DNA of 32,817 nucleotides from Dolichospermum sp. LEGE 00240. GTDB taxonomy: Bacteria > Cyanobacteriota > Cyanobacteriia > Cyanobacteriales > Nostocaceae. Shown here piece after piece: positions 1 to 7,976 of this stretch; within the stretch, counting starts at the first letter, position 1, and every line of letters starts with the position of its first letter. The stretch lies in contig NZ_JADEVZ010000059.1 in assembly GCF_015207875.1 (NCBI RefSeq), forward strand, positions 1 to 32,817. Direction: 5' to 3'. A model generated the notes under the pieces. It was not told the origin of the DNA and ran no database searches. It worked only from the letters and a program-made list of their open reading frames with translations. The position numbers and the translations under genes are program-made.

Positions 1-38
1 TTCGGGATGATGTTCTATGACTTCCCTACATTCTTCGA

Positions 39-248
39 TTGGGTATAAGTCTCGGCTATTTCCTTTATGACCTGCTTGACCCCCTCTTTTTTTGCTGCTT
101 TTTTGTTTTACAGGCTTTTTTCCAAATTTTATTACTTGATGGTCATGAAACCGCCGAATATGAACGCCAACGGGCTGAAAGTGAAAAAGAAAAAAGCGAT
201 CGCCTCATCGCCCAATTACGCGCTTTAGGAGTAGAACCAGAAGTGTAA
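39..248 (+). pseudogene. Uma2-like endonuclease tail, fragment
   Basis: Only the last ~37 codons look like protein. From about position 138 the frame reads HETAEYERQRAESEKEKSDR and then LIAQLRALGVEPEV, the charged coiled-coil tail that ends many cyanobacterial Uma2-family (DUF820) proteins. The part before it is hydrophobic and phenylalanine-rich and matches nothing I know. The PD-(D/E)XK core expected upstream is not visible in the window in this frame. I take it as the 3' remnant of a decayed Uma2 gene. The tail call is fairly safe; the start given is only the first Met of the open frame. Confidence 0.4.
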
Positions 249-377
249 AAAATACTCATATCTGCAATTAGCAATCACTAGATTTACTGTCCCTGTCCAC
301 AGTCCCCCAGTGCTTCCTTGCTAACTTGCACCCGGAGTCACTAAAGCCCTACACATCTGTTTAAATAAGAAATTATT

Positions 378-414
378 GTTTCAGTCCCCTTGCGGGGATT
401 AGATAAGTGGAAAC
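378..414 (-). CRISPR. Orphan CRISPR repeat (37 nt)
   Basis: Read on the minus strand this starts GTTTCCACTTATCTA and ends GGGGACTGAAAC. It is identical over all 37 nt to the first repeat of the mini-array at 23081-23117 but inverted relative to it. An internal CCCC-GCAA-GGGG hairpin is visible. No second copy lies within a spacer length on either side. It starts one base after the stop of the Cas4/Cas1-like scrap, so it is probably the last surviving repeat of the array that once followed cas1-cas2. Confidence 0.9.
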
Positions 415-415
415 C

Positions 416-640
416 CTACAGGATTTTTTGCAAAAAGGTTTTTCTTGCATTATCTTTCAACCGATAAGCTCCCAAACTTTTGTGAAAATCTTCGGGTTTT
501 ATTTCGTGTTTATGATAAAATATTTCACCATAGGTAATCGTGCGACCCGTGCGTTCTTCTAAACATAAAGCCGCAGCACAAACTTGAAAATGGTCATTTA
601 GGTGTTGTTCCATCTTGCCTTTTTTGTATTCCACAGGCAC
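416..640 (-). pseudogene. Cas4/Cas1-like chimeric remnant
   Basis: The first ~43 residues read VEYKKGK ... QVCAAALCLEERTG ... GEIFY, the core of a Cas4 exonuclease around the catalytic E-x-K strand and the LCLEE helix. The frame stays open upstream to about 673 with LGQLVPVEYKKGK, so the Met at 640 is not a true start. From about residue 50 it reads SLGAYRLKDNARKTFLQK, which resembles the C-terminal region of Cas1 rather than Cas4. Neither the Cas4 C-terminal cysteines nor the Cas1 active site is present. The likeliest reading is two internal deletions that joined cas6 to cas4 and cas4 to cas1, the last running into the CRISPR repeat. Cas4 identity is well supported, the Cas1 part less so. 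It cannot be functional in adaptation. Confidence 0.65.
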
Positions 641-1652
641 AAGTTGACCCAGTTTGACCCATACCCATAGCTGTTTTCCGTCCGACTCCAGAAAAGACAG
701 CGAAGTTAGCTAAAATAGTAGCAATTCGGGCTTGTTCGGGGTCTGGAAACCGATATTTGACCCAGCCGACCGTACCAATTTCTGCACCAGATTCCATCTT
801 TAAAGCATGGGTTTTCAGTTCAAAAGCGGAAACTAGACCTTGCCATTCAACTTGAGGAAATTGTAATTCTGTGGATGCAAATCTATTCCAACTACGTAGT
901 AAACTATTGAATACTAAATCAGGCAATGGAAAAGGTTGGATATTTTGATTCTGTTTAAAACTGGTGGGGGAGAGAAATTGTAATTCAATTGTATTTTGTG
1001 ATGGTATCTCTAACAGGTTTTCAAAGTTGCTAGATTGATAAATATTTATCCACTTACCTAATTTACAAGATATTCCTGCTAATGTAATTTCACCACCCAA
1101 ATTGCTGCTTAATCCCCACAATAAAGGTGCTAAGAGTTCTGGTTTTAACAGCGTAATTCTCAATTGGATTCTTTGTGGGGAAGTGTACTGTATTCCTATG
1201 GTCATTGGTAAAGGATATTGTTGATGTAAATTCTCTGCGAGAAGAGGATCTGCATTAGCAAACCATTGAAAACATTGAGCATGAATAGCCCTTCCTAATG
1301 TTGCTGGTAATGGTGCAGTAGCAGAAATGGAAATGAGAATTACATGAAGGTTATGAGAATCAACTTCAACACCTGTTAATTGATATGATTTATTTTGCCA
1401 ATCTAGAGTAATTCTTTTACCAATAATTCGCTGACAGATGGATTCCATTAGTTGTGGATATAATCGAGAATCTGGCAACACAAGCATGATTTTAGTAATA
1501 CCATCAGCAATGTGTAATTGAATCCAAACAGGTGCAGGTTGAGTATCTGATAACCAAGATTCTAAGGTGACAGAATTGATATTTTTTGCATCTTGTCTGA
1601 GAATTAAACTCATCCCAGCAAATGTAGTCTCAATATCTTTGGTAAATGTCAT
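594..1652 (-). CDS. cas6: Cas6 pre-crRNA endoribonuclease (type I locus copy)
   Basis: RAMP-fold Cas6 cuts CRISPR transcripts within the repeat to give crRNAs. The C-terminus carries the glycine-rich loop GVGRKTAMGMGQT (about residues 320-332). Before it come the RYRFPDPEQ stretch and a mid-protein segment with RAIHAQCFQWF and DPLLAENLH, typical of the PF10040-type Cas6. Length (352 aa) is normal or slightly long. The last ~20 residues, after GMGQT, are out-of-frame Cas4 sequence: in another frame the same bases encode VEYKKGK. The native stop was therefore lost in a deletion that fused cas6 to cas4. The 5' end overlaps the cas5-like fragment by 23 nt; an internal Met at 1613 (MSLILRQDAK) is an alternative start. 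It is the only gene of the type I locus whose frame is intact, so it may still serve the array. Confidence 0.8.
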   Translation of the reverse strand: MTFTKDIETTFAGMSLILRQDAKNINSVTLESWLSDTQPAPVWIQLHIADGITKIMLVLPDSRLYPQLMESICQRIIGKRITLDWQNKSYQLTGVEVDSHNLHVILISISATAPLPATLGRAIHAQCFQWFANADPLLAENLHQQYPLPMTIGIQYTSPQRIQLRITLLKPELLAPLLWGLSSNLGGEITLAGISCKLGKWINIYQSSNFENLLEIPSQNTIELQFLSPTSFKQNQNIQPFPLPDLVFNSLLRSWNRFASTELQFPQVEWQGLVSAFELKTHALKMESGAEIGTVGWVKYRFPDPEQARIATILANFAVFSGVGRKTAMGMGQTGSTCACGIQKRQDGTTPK

Positions 1653-2013
1653 AACGAGCGCTGGTGGCGATAAGTTTTAATGGTAAAAACCCTGATTTAA
1701 TCACTCGGTCTTTATCGAGTTGAGCTTTATCAGTAGAAAAAGGATTAATACGACTAAATGTGGTTTTTTCACCTAAATCATCCATTGGTTGAATTGTAGA
1801 ACCAGTAGCAGGATTTGGTGGAAATAATGGTTCTGAAGTTTCTTGTTTGCACTCTGGTAAATATTGAAAAAAACAACCCCGTTTACCAAAATAATTAATT
1901 TGGGCAAACAATTGTTCTAGTTCTATTAAATGCTTTCCTGCACTACAACAAATTTGCAGATGTCCTTGAAAATGTACCCATTCCCGAAATACAAAACCAT
2001 CTTGCATAGACAC
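1630..2013 (-). pseudogene. Cas5-like protein, C-terminal fragment
   Basis: The sequence QDGFVFREWVHFQGHLQICC ... INYFGKRGCFFQYL ... ARYDIYQRY looks like the C-terminal half of a type I Cascade Cas5 subunit. Intact Cas5 proteins are roughly 220-270 aa; here 127 remain. The frame stays open upstream to about 2093 (SYDQTADKADKTRLTVS), so the GTG start at 2013 is not native. The MITE at 2056-2221 supplies the upstream stop and the N-terminal half is gone. It lies between the cas7-like stub and cas6, the usual place for cas5. I am fairly sure it is a Cas5-type RAMP and sure it is truncated; the subtype is not assigned. Confidence 0.6.
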
Positions 2014-2055
2014 AGTTAGACGGGTTTTATCTGCTTTGTCTGCGGTTTGGTCATA

Positions 2056-2221
2056 AGAGGTTGTTTGAAAAGTATTAGATGAACCCGATAATCTCTAGAA
2101 ACCTAACCCCCCTTCCCCCCTTCCCTACAAGGGAATGGGGGTTTCAAAGCCTCTCCCCGACGCGGGGAGAGATTTAGAGAGGGGTTTATTTATACATTAA
2201 AAACTTTTCAAACATCCTCTA
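2056..2221. mobile_element. MITE inserted in the type I cas locus
   Basis: The ends are inverted copies: AGAGGTTGTTTGAAAAGT on the left against AGAGGATGTTTGAAAAGT read inward from the right, 17 of 18 matching. The flanks on both sides contain ATA, a possible 3-bp target duplication. The interior is a chain of C-rich and G-rich hairpins (CTCTCCCC...GGGGAGAG) and has no ORF. One end of the same family recurs at 27943-27962. It separates the cas7-like and cas5-like remnants. Confidence 0.75.
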
Positions 2222-2265
2222 ATAGCGTAGTTTGTAATCAGGGGTTATAACCAATTCTAAAAGCC

Positions 2266-2376
2266 TCAATATTGAGAACAGTGGCATATAAACCCGAACT
2301 TACCTGCACCATGAAGTTGTAAAGAAAGTAAACCGCTAATAGAAATTGAATAAACGGGAAATTTGGTTTTAGTCAT
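2266..2376 (-). pseudogene. Cas7-like 5' stub
   Basis: A 36-codon frame starts at an ATG overlapping the stop of the cas8-like gene in the coupled arrangement ATGACTAA. It reads MTKTKFPVYSISISGLLSLQ, which resembles the first strand of DevR/Cas7-type Cascade backbone proteins (ISISGxxxLxLH). It then runs out of frame. A second frame over 2245-2320 reads SSGLYATVLNIEAFRIGYN, which could be an internal Cas7 segment, so an internal deletion with a frameshift is likely. The Cas7 call rests on a short motif and on position between cas8 and cas5. Confidence 0.45.
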
Positions 2377-3265
2377 TATCGGATTCTCCTTCTTCAATAT
2401 TATCTAATTCTGTTTCTGATGTGCCAGTTAAATCGGTTTTATTTGCTTCTTTGGATTTACCCCAACCCTTGGCATAACCATAGGCAATTAATAGGTTAGC
2501 TATCAAACTAGAACCATGTTTTTCAATGAGATTGATAATTCCATCTAAATCATCTTTAGTAGTCCAAATTCGACGAGGTTTGCCTTTCTTTTTTAATTCC
2601 TCATCAATGCGGAGATTTTCGTTTTCGTAACTAGCAAGAAAGATTGATAATTCAATAATAAAATCCTTTTTAGAACCTGCTTGACTGGTCAAACGTTGTG
2701 CTAAACCATAGATTCTATCCCAATCATGCTCATCTTTTCCGGCATAGACAGTGGCGCTATTAATAGCTTTGGCAATCCGTAAAAATCCAGGGTCTTGTGT
2801 GATATCTGTTAAAGTTAATTCTTGGTCATTTTGAGGATGATTAAAATTTTTCACCATGAGATTTAATCCATTAAGAGAAAATAAACGGGGAGGTTTAGCT
2901 TTAGGATCTGCTAAACGCTTAACAACATAATCAGCATAAATTACTTGAAAGCAAAAGAAATTTTCTAGACTGGTACTAGTAATGAAATCCCGATAAGCTG
3001 CTAATAATTCACTGTGTCCCTCTTCTGCTAATAGGGTAGTAACAATTGACAAGTGTTCTGTCAAAATATTATGATAATCTGCTAATTCCTCAGAAGTTTT
3101 AGGACTAATCCAACCTGGTAAACCTAAAGAAAACATTTGTTTGACACCATAAACTTGACCTTTACAACCAAAGTGAGTTCCAATAAAATTACTAACAAAA
3201 TGATTAATTTGTTGCGAAAAATTATCAAATTCATCTTCTTCAGTATTTACTGGAACTTGTGATGA
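2369..3265 (-). pseudogene. Cas8-like large subunit, C-terminal third
   Basis: The open frame runs from just after a TAA at 3266-3268 to the stop at 2369, with no plausible ATG until 3136 (MFSLGLPGWISPK). The upstream part reads NTEEDEFDNFSQQINHFVSN and continues naturally from the fragment at 3247-3489, so I treat it as the third piece of one broken gene. The protein is soluble and helical. It ends in an acidic tail and overlaps the cas7-like start, as expected in a cas8-cas7-cas5-cas6-cas4-cas1 operon. No motif fixes the subtype. Cas8 families diverge fast, and the call rests mainly on gene order and combined length (about 640 aa). Confidence 0.5.
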
Positions 3266-3489
3266 TTAAGTAATTCTTGACAAAAACGTAATATCAACTC
3301 AGCATCAAATCTAGCAATTCCATGACCTCCAGATGGTGGGTTTAATTGACGCAGCTTATTCAATACTTGACGATATTTACTTAACTGAATATCTTGAGGT
3401 TCAAGAACAACAACGCGCCAATCATAAACTCGTTCTGCTATTTTGATTCGTTCTGCGATACCAAAGGTAAATAAGCCCCCAGCAATCAA
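3247..3489 (-). pseudogene. Cas8-like large subunit, middle fragment
   Basis: This 80-aa frame opens at a TTG overlapping the TGA of the upstream fragment (TTGA) and reads IAGGLFTFGIAERIKIAERV. The same frame is blocked by a TAA only a few codons upstream. The switch from the fragment at 3486-4295 is therefore a single frameshift near 3490-3500 rather than a separate gene. A second frameshift near 3250-3265 leads to the C-terminal piece. There is no recognisable catalytic motif. It might instead be an independent small protein, but the gapless chaining of three frames argues against that. Confidence 0.45.
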
Positions 3490-4295
3490 CCATAATGAGA
3501 ATCTACTTTATTACCATCTGCTTTAACTCGGTTTACTCCTTGGACAGATGTAGGTAAATAAATTTTGACTGCACTGGCGGTTTCTGGTAGTTTCTGTCCA
3601 GTAGTTTGGGTAAATAACTCATTTACTAATTTATTCACATCCTCTGCTTGTTGGCTAAATGCTGTAAACAAAGCAACCAATAATGCCCCATAATTTGGGG
3701 GTGGAGAATTTGGGTGGGGAGACCCCGCATAATTTGGGGGTGGAGAATTTGGGTGGGGAGACCCCGCATAATTTGGGGGTGGAGAATTTGGGCGGGGAGA
3801 CCCCGCATAATTTGGGCGGGGAGACCCCGCCCCTACTGTTTGCCATCCTAAATACCACAATTCATTATGATTGCGGTCATGACCCATGGAAGTAAGAATT
3901 ACACCATTTTGCGTACTTGGATGGGGTGGTTTTGGTGCATCTTCATTAAATTGAGGTTTACCTTTTTGTTGAAATAAATACTCCCGATAAAGTTTTCGTC
4001 TTTCCGTTTCCTCCACTGTATTAAAAGTATCTATTTCCTGCGGTATTTTGCTAATGTCGGTTTTTTGACCTTTGACTGGCGGGAAAGAATTGGTATAATT
4101 GAGTTTGGCTACCAGTTCTAAATTGATAGGTTGTTTTAACTGAAGGCAGTAGCGTGTTCCTTGATCTAAAAGTTGAATTGCACTTTTTTGGTTAGTAGCT
4201 TTCAGGGCATACTCCACAAGCTGTACCAGACCTAACATCAGGAAGGTGTCAGCATAAGTGCCGAATTTTTTGGTAACAAATAGCTGTTTTGTCAT
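3486..4295 (-). pseudogene. Cas8-like large subunit, N-terminal fragment with Pro-rich repeat insert
   Basis: Starts at an ATG (TKQLFVTKKFGTYADTFLML) and runs 269 codons to a premature TGA. Residues ~155-205 are a proline/asparagine-rich tandem repeat (units of YAGSPHPNSPPPN) encoded by the 39-nt DNA repeats at 3689-3832. These sit in frame but look foreign. The flanking segments (GVILTSMGHDRNHNELWYLG before, ALFTAFSQQAEDVNKLVNEL after) read as one protein. As first gene of the type I remnant it fits a Cas8-like subunit; no cas3 is seen upstream. The name is by context and the broken state is seen directly. Confidence 0.5.
3689..3832. repeat. 39-nt tandem repeat (3 full units plus a partial)
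   Basis: Units start at 3689, 3728 and 3767, each 39 nt and beginning CATAATTTGGGGGTGGAG; a shortened unit follows from 3806. The end GGGCGGGGAGACCCCGCCCC is a hairpin seen widely in cyanobacterial interspersed repeats. Because 39 is a multiple of three, expansion keeps the cas8-like frame and adds 13 residues per unit. Confidence 0.9.
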
Positions 4296-4412
4296 CTGGT
4301 TTTCAACCCATAGGAGTTGTCTACTTCCAAACAGTATATATCCAGCTGGAAGAGGGGTATTCCAATTAACGTAATTGTAGAAAAAAGACGTTAAAATATT
4401 TTTGACATCTGC

Positions 4413-4733
4413 CTAAAAATAACCGTGAGTGAAGTAAAAGCTGATTATGATGATGCTTGGAAGGAAGGGGTAGAAAAATAGTTTGAGGATGACAAAAAAA
4501 TGGCATACATAACAAGTATACAACGTATAGAAAGATCGCAAACTCTCCAAGAATCTATTGTTAAAATCATCAAAACTACTGTGATTTAGGAAGCGTGTCA
4601 TACCTTGCCAACTTTGGGCGATCGCTCTTTGTGCTTCTGGATGTAATTCTATAGTTTTTATCCTAGTTATATCTGCTATACTCCAACCAGAAGTCCAAGC
4701 AGAATGGTGACTTGAGTTTGGACTAACTGGCAT
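4413..4733 (-). pseudogene. Hypothetical protein, probably truncated
   Basis: Not recognised. The first ~68 residues look like real protein (SIADITRIKTIELHPEAQRA ... MTRFLNHSSFDDFNNRFLES), with a HIP1 site within the coding frame. The last ~35 residues turn abruptly into a Phe/Ile/Tyr-rich stretch encoded by AT-rich DNA, unlike coding sequence. I infer that the 3' end was lost. It lies upstream of the cas8-like remnant on the same strand, so it could be a scrap of a further cas gene, but no Cas3 or HD motif is visible. Confidence 0.35.
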
Positions 4734-4831
4734 TTAGCAACAATGAAAATAAGGCAAGAGAAAATTACCCAAAGTCGTTGAGAGACCCAGTGTTGTAGAA
4801 TCGGGGAATTGTTATTAGTCCTATATATTTT

Positions 4832-6016
4832 TCAGGTATGAAGACAATGGCGGATTTTTTGCATCTCCGTTGTCGCTAAACCTAAATACATTTGCTGTAA
4901 TTCTGTGGATAAATTAGGATTTTTGATCAAATGTTCTATCCGACTTTCAACAGTAGCAATCAAGTTATCTAAGTTTTCGTCAGCAACTATATGTTGTTTC
5001 TGGATCTGCTTTAAGTCTGGTTGTAGTGGTAGTTCGGTGGAGTTACTTTGGTTATGGAAAGATTTAGCTTTCTCGGTTTCCAATTGAGCTACAGTTAGTT
5101 GTAATGTTTCTATGACTCCATACATCTCCAGTGGATCAAATATTCGCAACAAGCTGGTTTGAGTGACGATAGCTAACTTTGCTCCCCAATCCCAGGATAC
5201 AACTAATCGCTGCACTCGTCGCTGCTGCATTTCTTGATGGGCAGACCATAGAGAATCTTCTGGACTAAGCAAAAATAAGGGTGTACTCATCACTGTTTTT
5301 GCTTGAATTTGAGGCAAATTTAATCCCAATGCTTGAAATTGTACGATGTCTCTTTCTGTCACAATTCCTACTGGTTTAAAAGCTGATAAGACATCGTTCC
5401 AGGAATCTCCTTTTACTATCACCACGCAACTAACTTGACTTTCCGCCATCATCTGCGCCAAACTGAGTACGGAGGCTGTAGGTGGTGCATGAATTACCTG
5501 AGTGGTCATTACTTCTGACACCCGCCGCATTTTCAGCAAGTTGGTGGGGCGCAAAACTTGCCTAATACTTTCTGGGGAGACAATCCCCACGAGTTGTTCC
5601 TCTGCATTGACTATCACCAAGTGGCGAATGCGATATCGTCGAAACAAAAACAGTGCGGCAAAGATATCCCGAAATGCAGTTTCCGCCAAGGTTATGACTG
5701 GATGCACCATGACATCAGCTATTTTCACATCAGCAAAATCTCTACCCGCCGCTGTAAGTTTGACAATATCTCGCTCCGTGAAAATACCCAGTATTTCTGT
5801 TTCTTCCATGACTAAAATACAACTTGAACGCGTACCTCCCATGGAACTAAAGCCAATTGCTGAATCAAAATCAGGTAATAAACAACTATTACCTCGCGTC
5901 TGATTCATTAAATTCACAACATTAATTAGGGAAGTATGGGGCGCAACAACCAGTGGATGCCTATCTATCGCCTCTTCTAAGCAGGGAACGCCAATGAGTG
6001 GGTCATCAATTTGCAT
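4832..6016 (-). CDS. Four-CBS-domain protein
   Basis: Two Bateman modules in tandem. The CBS repeats lie at about residues 10-90 (ends GIFTERDIVKLTAAG), 95-160 (VKIADVMVHPVITL ... LVGIVSPESIR), 165-240 (VSEVMTTQVIHAPPTASV ... GIVTERDIVQFQALG) and 245-310 (TVMSTPLFLLSPEDS). CBS pairs usually bind adenine nucleotides. A helical tail follows. Cyanobacteria carry similar CBS arrays in front of PAS/GAF and histidine-kinase domains, but no sensor or kinase is present here, so it is either a stand-alone sensor or a shortened signal protein. I start it at the ATG at 6016 rather than the TTG three codons earlier. Confidence 0.85.
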   Translation of the reverse strand: MQIDDPLIGVPCLEEAIDRHPLVVAPHTSLINVVNLMNQTRGNSCLLPDFDSAIGFSSMGGTRSSCILVMEETEILGIFTERDIVKLTAAGRDFADVKIADVMVHPVITLAETAFRDIFAALFLFRRYRIRHLVIVNAEEQLVGIVSPESIRQVLRPTNLLKMRRVSEVMTTQVIHAPPTASVLSLAQMMAESQVSCVVIVKGDSWNDVLSAFKPVGIVTERDIVQFQALGLNLPQIQAKTVMSTPLFLLSPEDSLWSAHQEMQQRRVQRLVVSWDWGAKLAIVTQTSLLRIFDPLEMYGVIETLQLTVAQLETEKAKSFHNQSNSTELPLQPDLKQIQKQHIVADENLDNLIATVESRIEHLIKNPNLSTELQQMYLGLATTEMQKIRHCLHT

Positions 6017-6261
6017 GGTTGACAATAGCTGATGAAGTTAATTTATGAAGTTTTGTAAAGTTTTTTGTCATATACATATTATTTCTACAAATTTCAGTTA
6101 TGATATGAGGGATGTAAAGGATAAATCGAGGAAACAGTTTACATATAAAGGGTTTAACGATTAAAAGGTAAATGGGGGATAAAATTCAAACTGGCCTATC
6201 CAAATAGGGGCAAAAGAAGACATTTTTACTTTGTGGTTCTAAATCAGAGCCAATAAGTACA

Positions 6262-6603
6262 TCAGTCTTCATCCATGCCAGAAATCCTCTGTATTTTACC
6301 ATATAGCCTGTCTAGGACTCTTTTAACTGATACAGGTTGCCACTGACTGCCTCGCTTGGTTGTATATCCTTGCTGGTTAAGCCACGCGGCAATTTGTGGA
6401 AGTGATTTTCCTGACTTGTGGTGACGGCGAATTAATTCAATGATCTGTTGTTCAGATGGATTCTCTACTAGTTCACCATTAACTGACTGTTGACCAAAAG
6501 CAGGTGAACCATAGCCGGCATAGCCGCCACTGGCAGCTTTCGCTTTCCTGGCTTGGTCTAGCTTTTCCCACAGGTAAGAGTCTTTTGATTTTTCAGTTGC
6601 CAT
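6262..6603 (-). CDS. Recombinase-tail-like small protein
   Basis: A 113-aa protein containing GYAGYGSPAFGQ, then EQQIIELIRRHHKSGKSLPQ and IAAWLNQQGYTTKRG followed by WQPVSVKRVLDRLY. This resembles the 'Recombinase' DNA-binding region that follows the catalytic domain in large serine recombinases (LNxxGxxTxxGxxWxxxxVxxIL). No serine-resolvase domain is encoded. Small free-standing proteins of this type are annotated in many cyanobacterial genomes, so it is probably a real DNA-binding protein and not a broken recombinase. Function unknown. The ATG at 6603 is the natural start. Confidence 0.7.
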   Translation of the reverse strand: MATEKSKDSYLWEKLDQARKAKAASGGYAGYGSPAFGQQSVNGELVENPSEQQIIELIRRHHKSGKSLPQIAAWLNQQGYTTKRGSQWQPVSVKRVLDRLYGKIQRISGMDED

Positions 6604-6736
6604 AGTTTTGAGAATTCAATCACCTCTGTAGATATGATATCTCAAATATTGGCTATTCCTAGAGGAATCTTATATTTGGGGATTGTATTGGTTGTTGATT
6701 TCATCTCATCTTCGGTTGGAAATAGGGGGTGTTTGA

Positions 6737-7393
6737 ATGCGATTGATTTTCTTAGGAGTACCGGGTGCTGGCAAGAGTACCCAGGGGGCAGCACTGTCAA
6801 GCCAATGGCAAATTCCGCATATTTCCATAGATGATATATGCCGTCAGGCGATCGCTAAAGAGACTTCTTTCGGCTCAAAAGTCAAGCCGTATATAGAAAG
6901 AGGTGATTTAGTTGCAGATGATATCATTCTTGATATCATCCGCCAACGTTTAAGTCATTTCTCTGCCCAACGGGGTTGGATTCTGGATGGATTTCCTAGT
7001 AATTTATCCCAGGTGAAACTTCTTGATCAATTACTATTAGAAATCCGGGCTAAAGGCAACACTGCATTATCAGAACAGCCTTACGACCAAGTTTTTAGCT
7101 TTTATGTCCCAATTGATGTTTTAGTACAAAGGTTGCTGCAACGAGGTTACTCAGACGATAATCATGAGGTTATTTATAGGCGAATAGAAGTCTATCAGGA
7201 GCATTCTACTCCCTTAATTCAGCATTATCGCCAACAAGGTTGTTTAACTGTGATTAATGGCGATCGCCCAGTCGAAATAGTAACTCAGTTTTTACAAGAT
7301 TCTTTTTCTAAGTCTTGTTTAATAGGAAACAAAAAAACTTTAAATGCTAGGAAAAGATTAATCAAAGCAGGAAAACAGATTTTATCTGCATGA
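6737..7393 (+). CDS. Adenylate kinase-like protein, divergent
   Basis: P-loop NMP kinase fold: GVPGAGKST at residues 7-15, the AMP-side segment ISIDDICRQAIA (30-41), GDLVADD (56-62), DGFPSN (84-89) and EVIYRRIEVYQEHSTPLI in the lid/C-terminal region. Adenylate kinase interconverts 2 ADP with ATP and AMP. Two arginines normally conserved are replaced: the Arg of DGFPR is Ser88, and the RGRxDDN segment is RGYSDDN. The usual STGD is SIDD. The enzyme may therefore have altered activity or a regulatory role. It heads a plus-strand group with thioredoxin and CBS-CP12 genes and is unlikely to be the housekeeping adk. A GGGGG-containing ribosome site lies about 10 nt upstream of the ATG. Confidence 0.8.
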   Translation: MRLIFLGVPGAGKSTQGAALSSQWQIPHISIDDICRQAIAKETSFGSKVKPYIERGDLVADDIILDIIRQRLSHFSAQRGWILDGFPSNLSQVKLLDQLLLEIRAKGNTALSEQPYDQVFSFYVPIDVLVQRLLQRGYSDDNHEVIYRRIEVYQEHSTPLIQHYRQQGCLTVINGDRPVEIVTQFLQDSFSKSCLIGNKKTLNARKRLIKAGKQILSA

Positions 7394-7604
7394 CACAAAA
7401 ATAAAGTAAGAGTCCTGAGTATTTTATGCGAAATAAAAGAAAAATCAAAAGATTGAAATTTCTATGGCATCAGGGTTATAGCACTTCTGAGATTGGCTTT
7501 AACTCAACAAATAACTTAACTCATGGACATTCCATTCTATCCTTGAGAATTTCCCATTTCCCAACCAAATAATCACCAATTTTAATTTTTACTGGAAAAA
7601 ACCT

Positions 7605-7955
7605 ATGGCTACTTCTGAAAGTCCGCATGAAACTCTTGTTCAATATATCCAAAAATCAGAGTTTGAATCGCTCTTAGAGGCGGGAGAGTTGTTTGTTATG
7701 GACTGTACCGCAACTTGGTGCGGACCTTGTATGATGGTTGCTCCTTTAATGGATAAACTGGCTGAAGAATACAAAGATCAGGCAAAAGTAGTCAAATTAG
7801 ATGTTGGTGACGGCGAAAATCAAAGCGTTGCTAAAAAGTACGATATTCGCAGTATTCCCGCAGTTATGTTTTTCAATAAAGGTAAATTATCAGAAATAGT
7901 TGTTGGAGTAGTTCCCTATGAAATATTCACCACAGCTTTAAACAAAATACTTTAA
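7605..7955 (+). CDS. Thioredoxin
   Basis: A single thioredoxin domain with the canonical active site WCGPC at residues 38-42, the buried strand LFVMDCTATWCG and the cis-Pro loop SIPAVMFF. At 116 aa it is slightly longer than TrxA because of a ~12-residue N-terminal extension. It has no signal peptide and so is cytosolic. Known targets of cyanobacterial thioredoxins include CP12 and Calvin-cycle enzymes. The next two genes but one encode CP12 half-domains, so a local redox partnership is plausible. An additional Cys34 sits five residues before the active-site Cys39. Confidence 0.92.
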   Translation: MATSESPHETLVQYIQKSEFESLLEAGELFVMDCTATWCGPCMMVAPLMDKLAEEYKDQAKVVKLDVGDGENQSVAKKYDIRSIPAVMFFNKGKLSEIVVGVVPYEIFTTALNKIL

Positions 7956-7976
7956 CATTCTTGAGGAGGTTTCTCC

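Noticed and set aside
3655-3895. Two overlapping frames on opposite strands with repeated peptides
   Set aside because: They are other-frame readings of the 39-nt tandem repeat inside the cas8-like gene.
2369-4295. Type I-D Cas10d/Csc1/Csc2 reading of this locus
   Set aside because: No Cas10d Palm/HD or Csc motifs were seen; the Cas7-, Cas5- and Cas4-like pieces fit another type I subtype better, so no subtype was assigned.
5502-5903. 133-codon plus-strand frame across the four-CBS gene
   Set aside because: Antisense of clear CBS motifs; composition follows from the opposite strand.
7426-7572. 48-codon frame between the adenylate-kinase-like and thioredoxin genes
   Set aside because: Basic N-terminus followed by low-complexity text, no ribosome site and no family resemblance; treated as non-coding.
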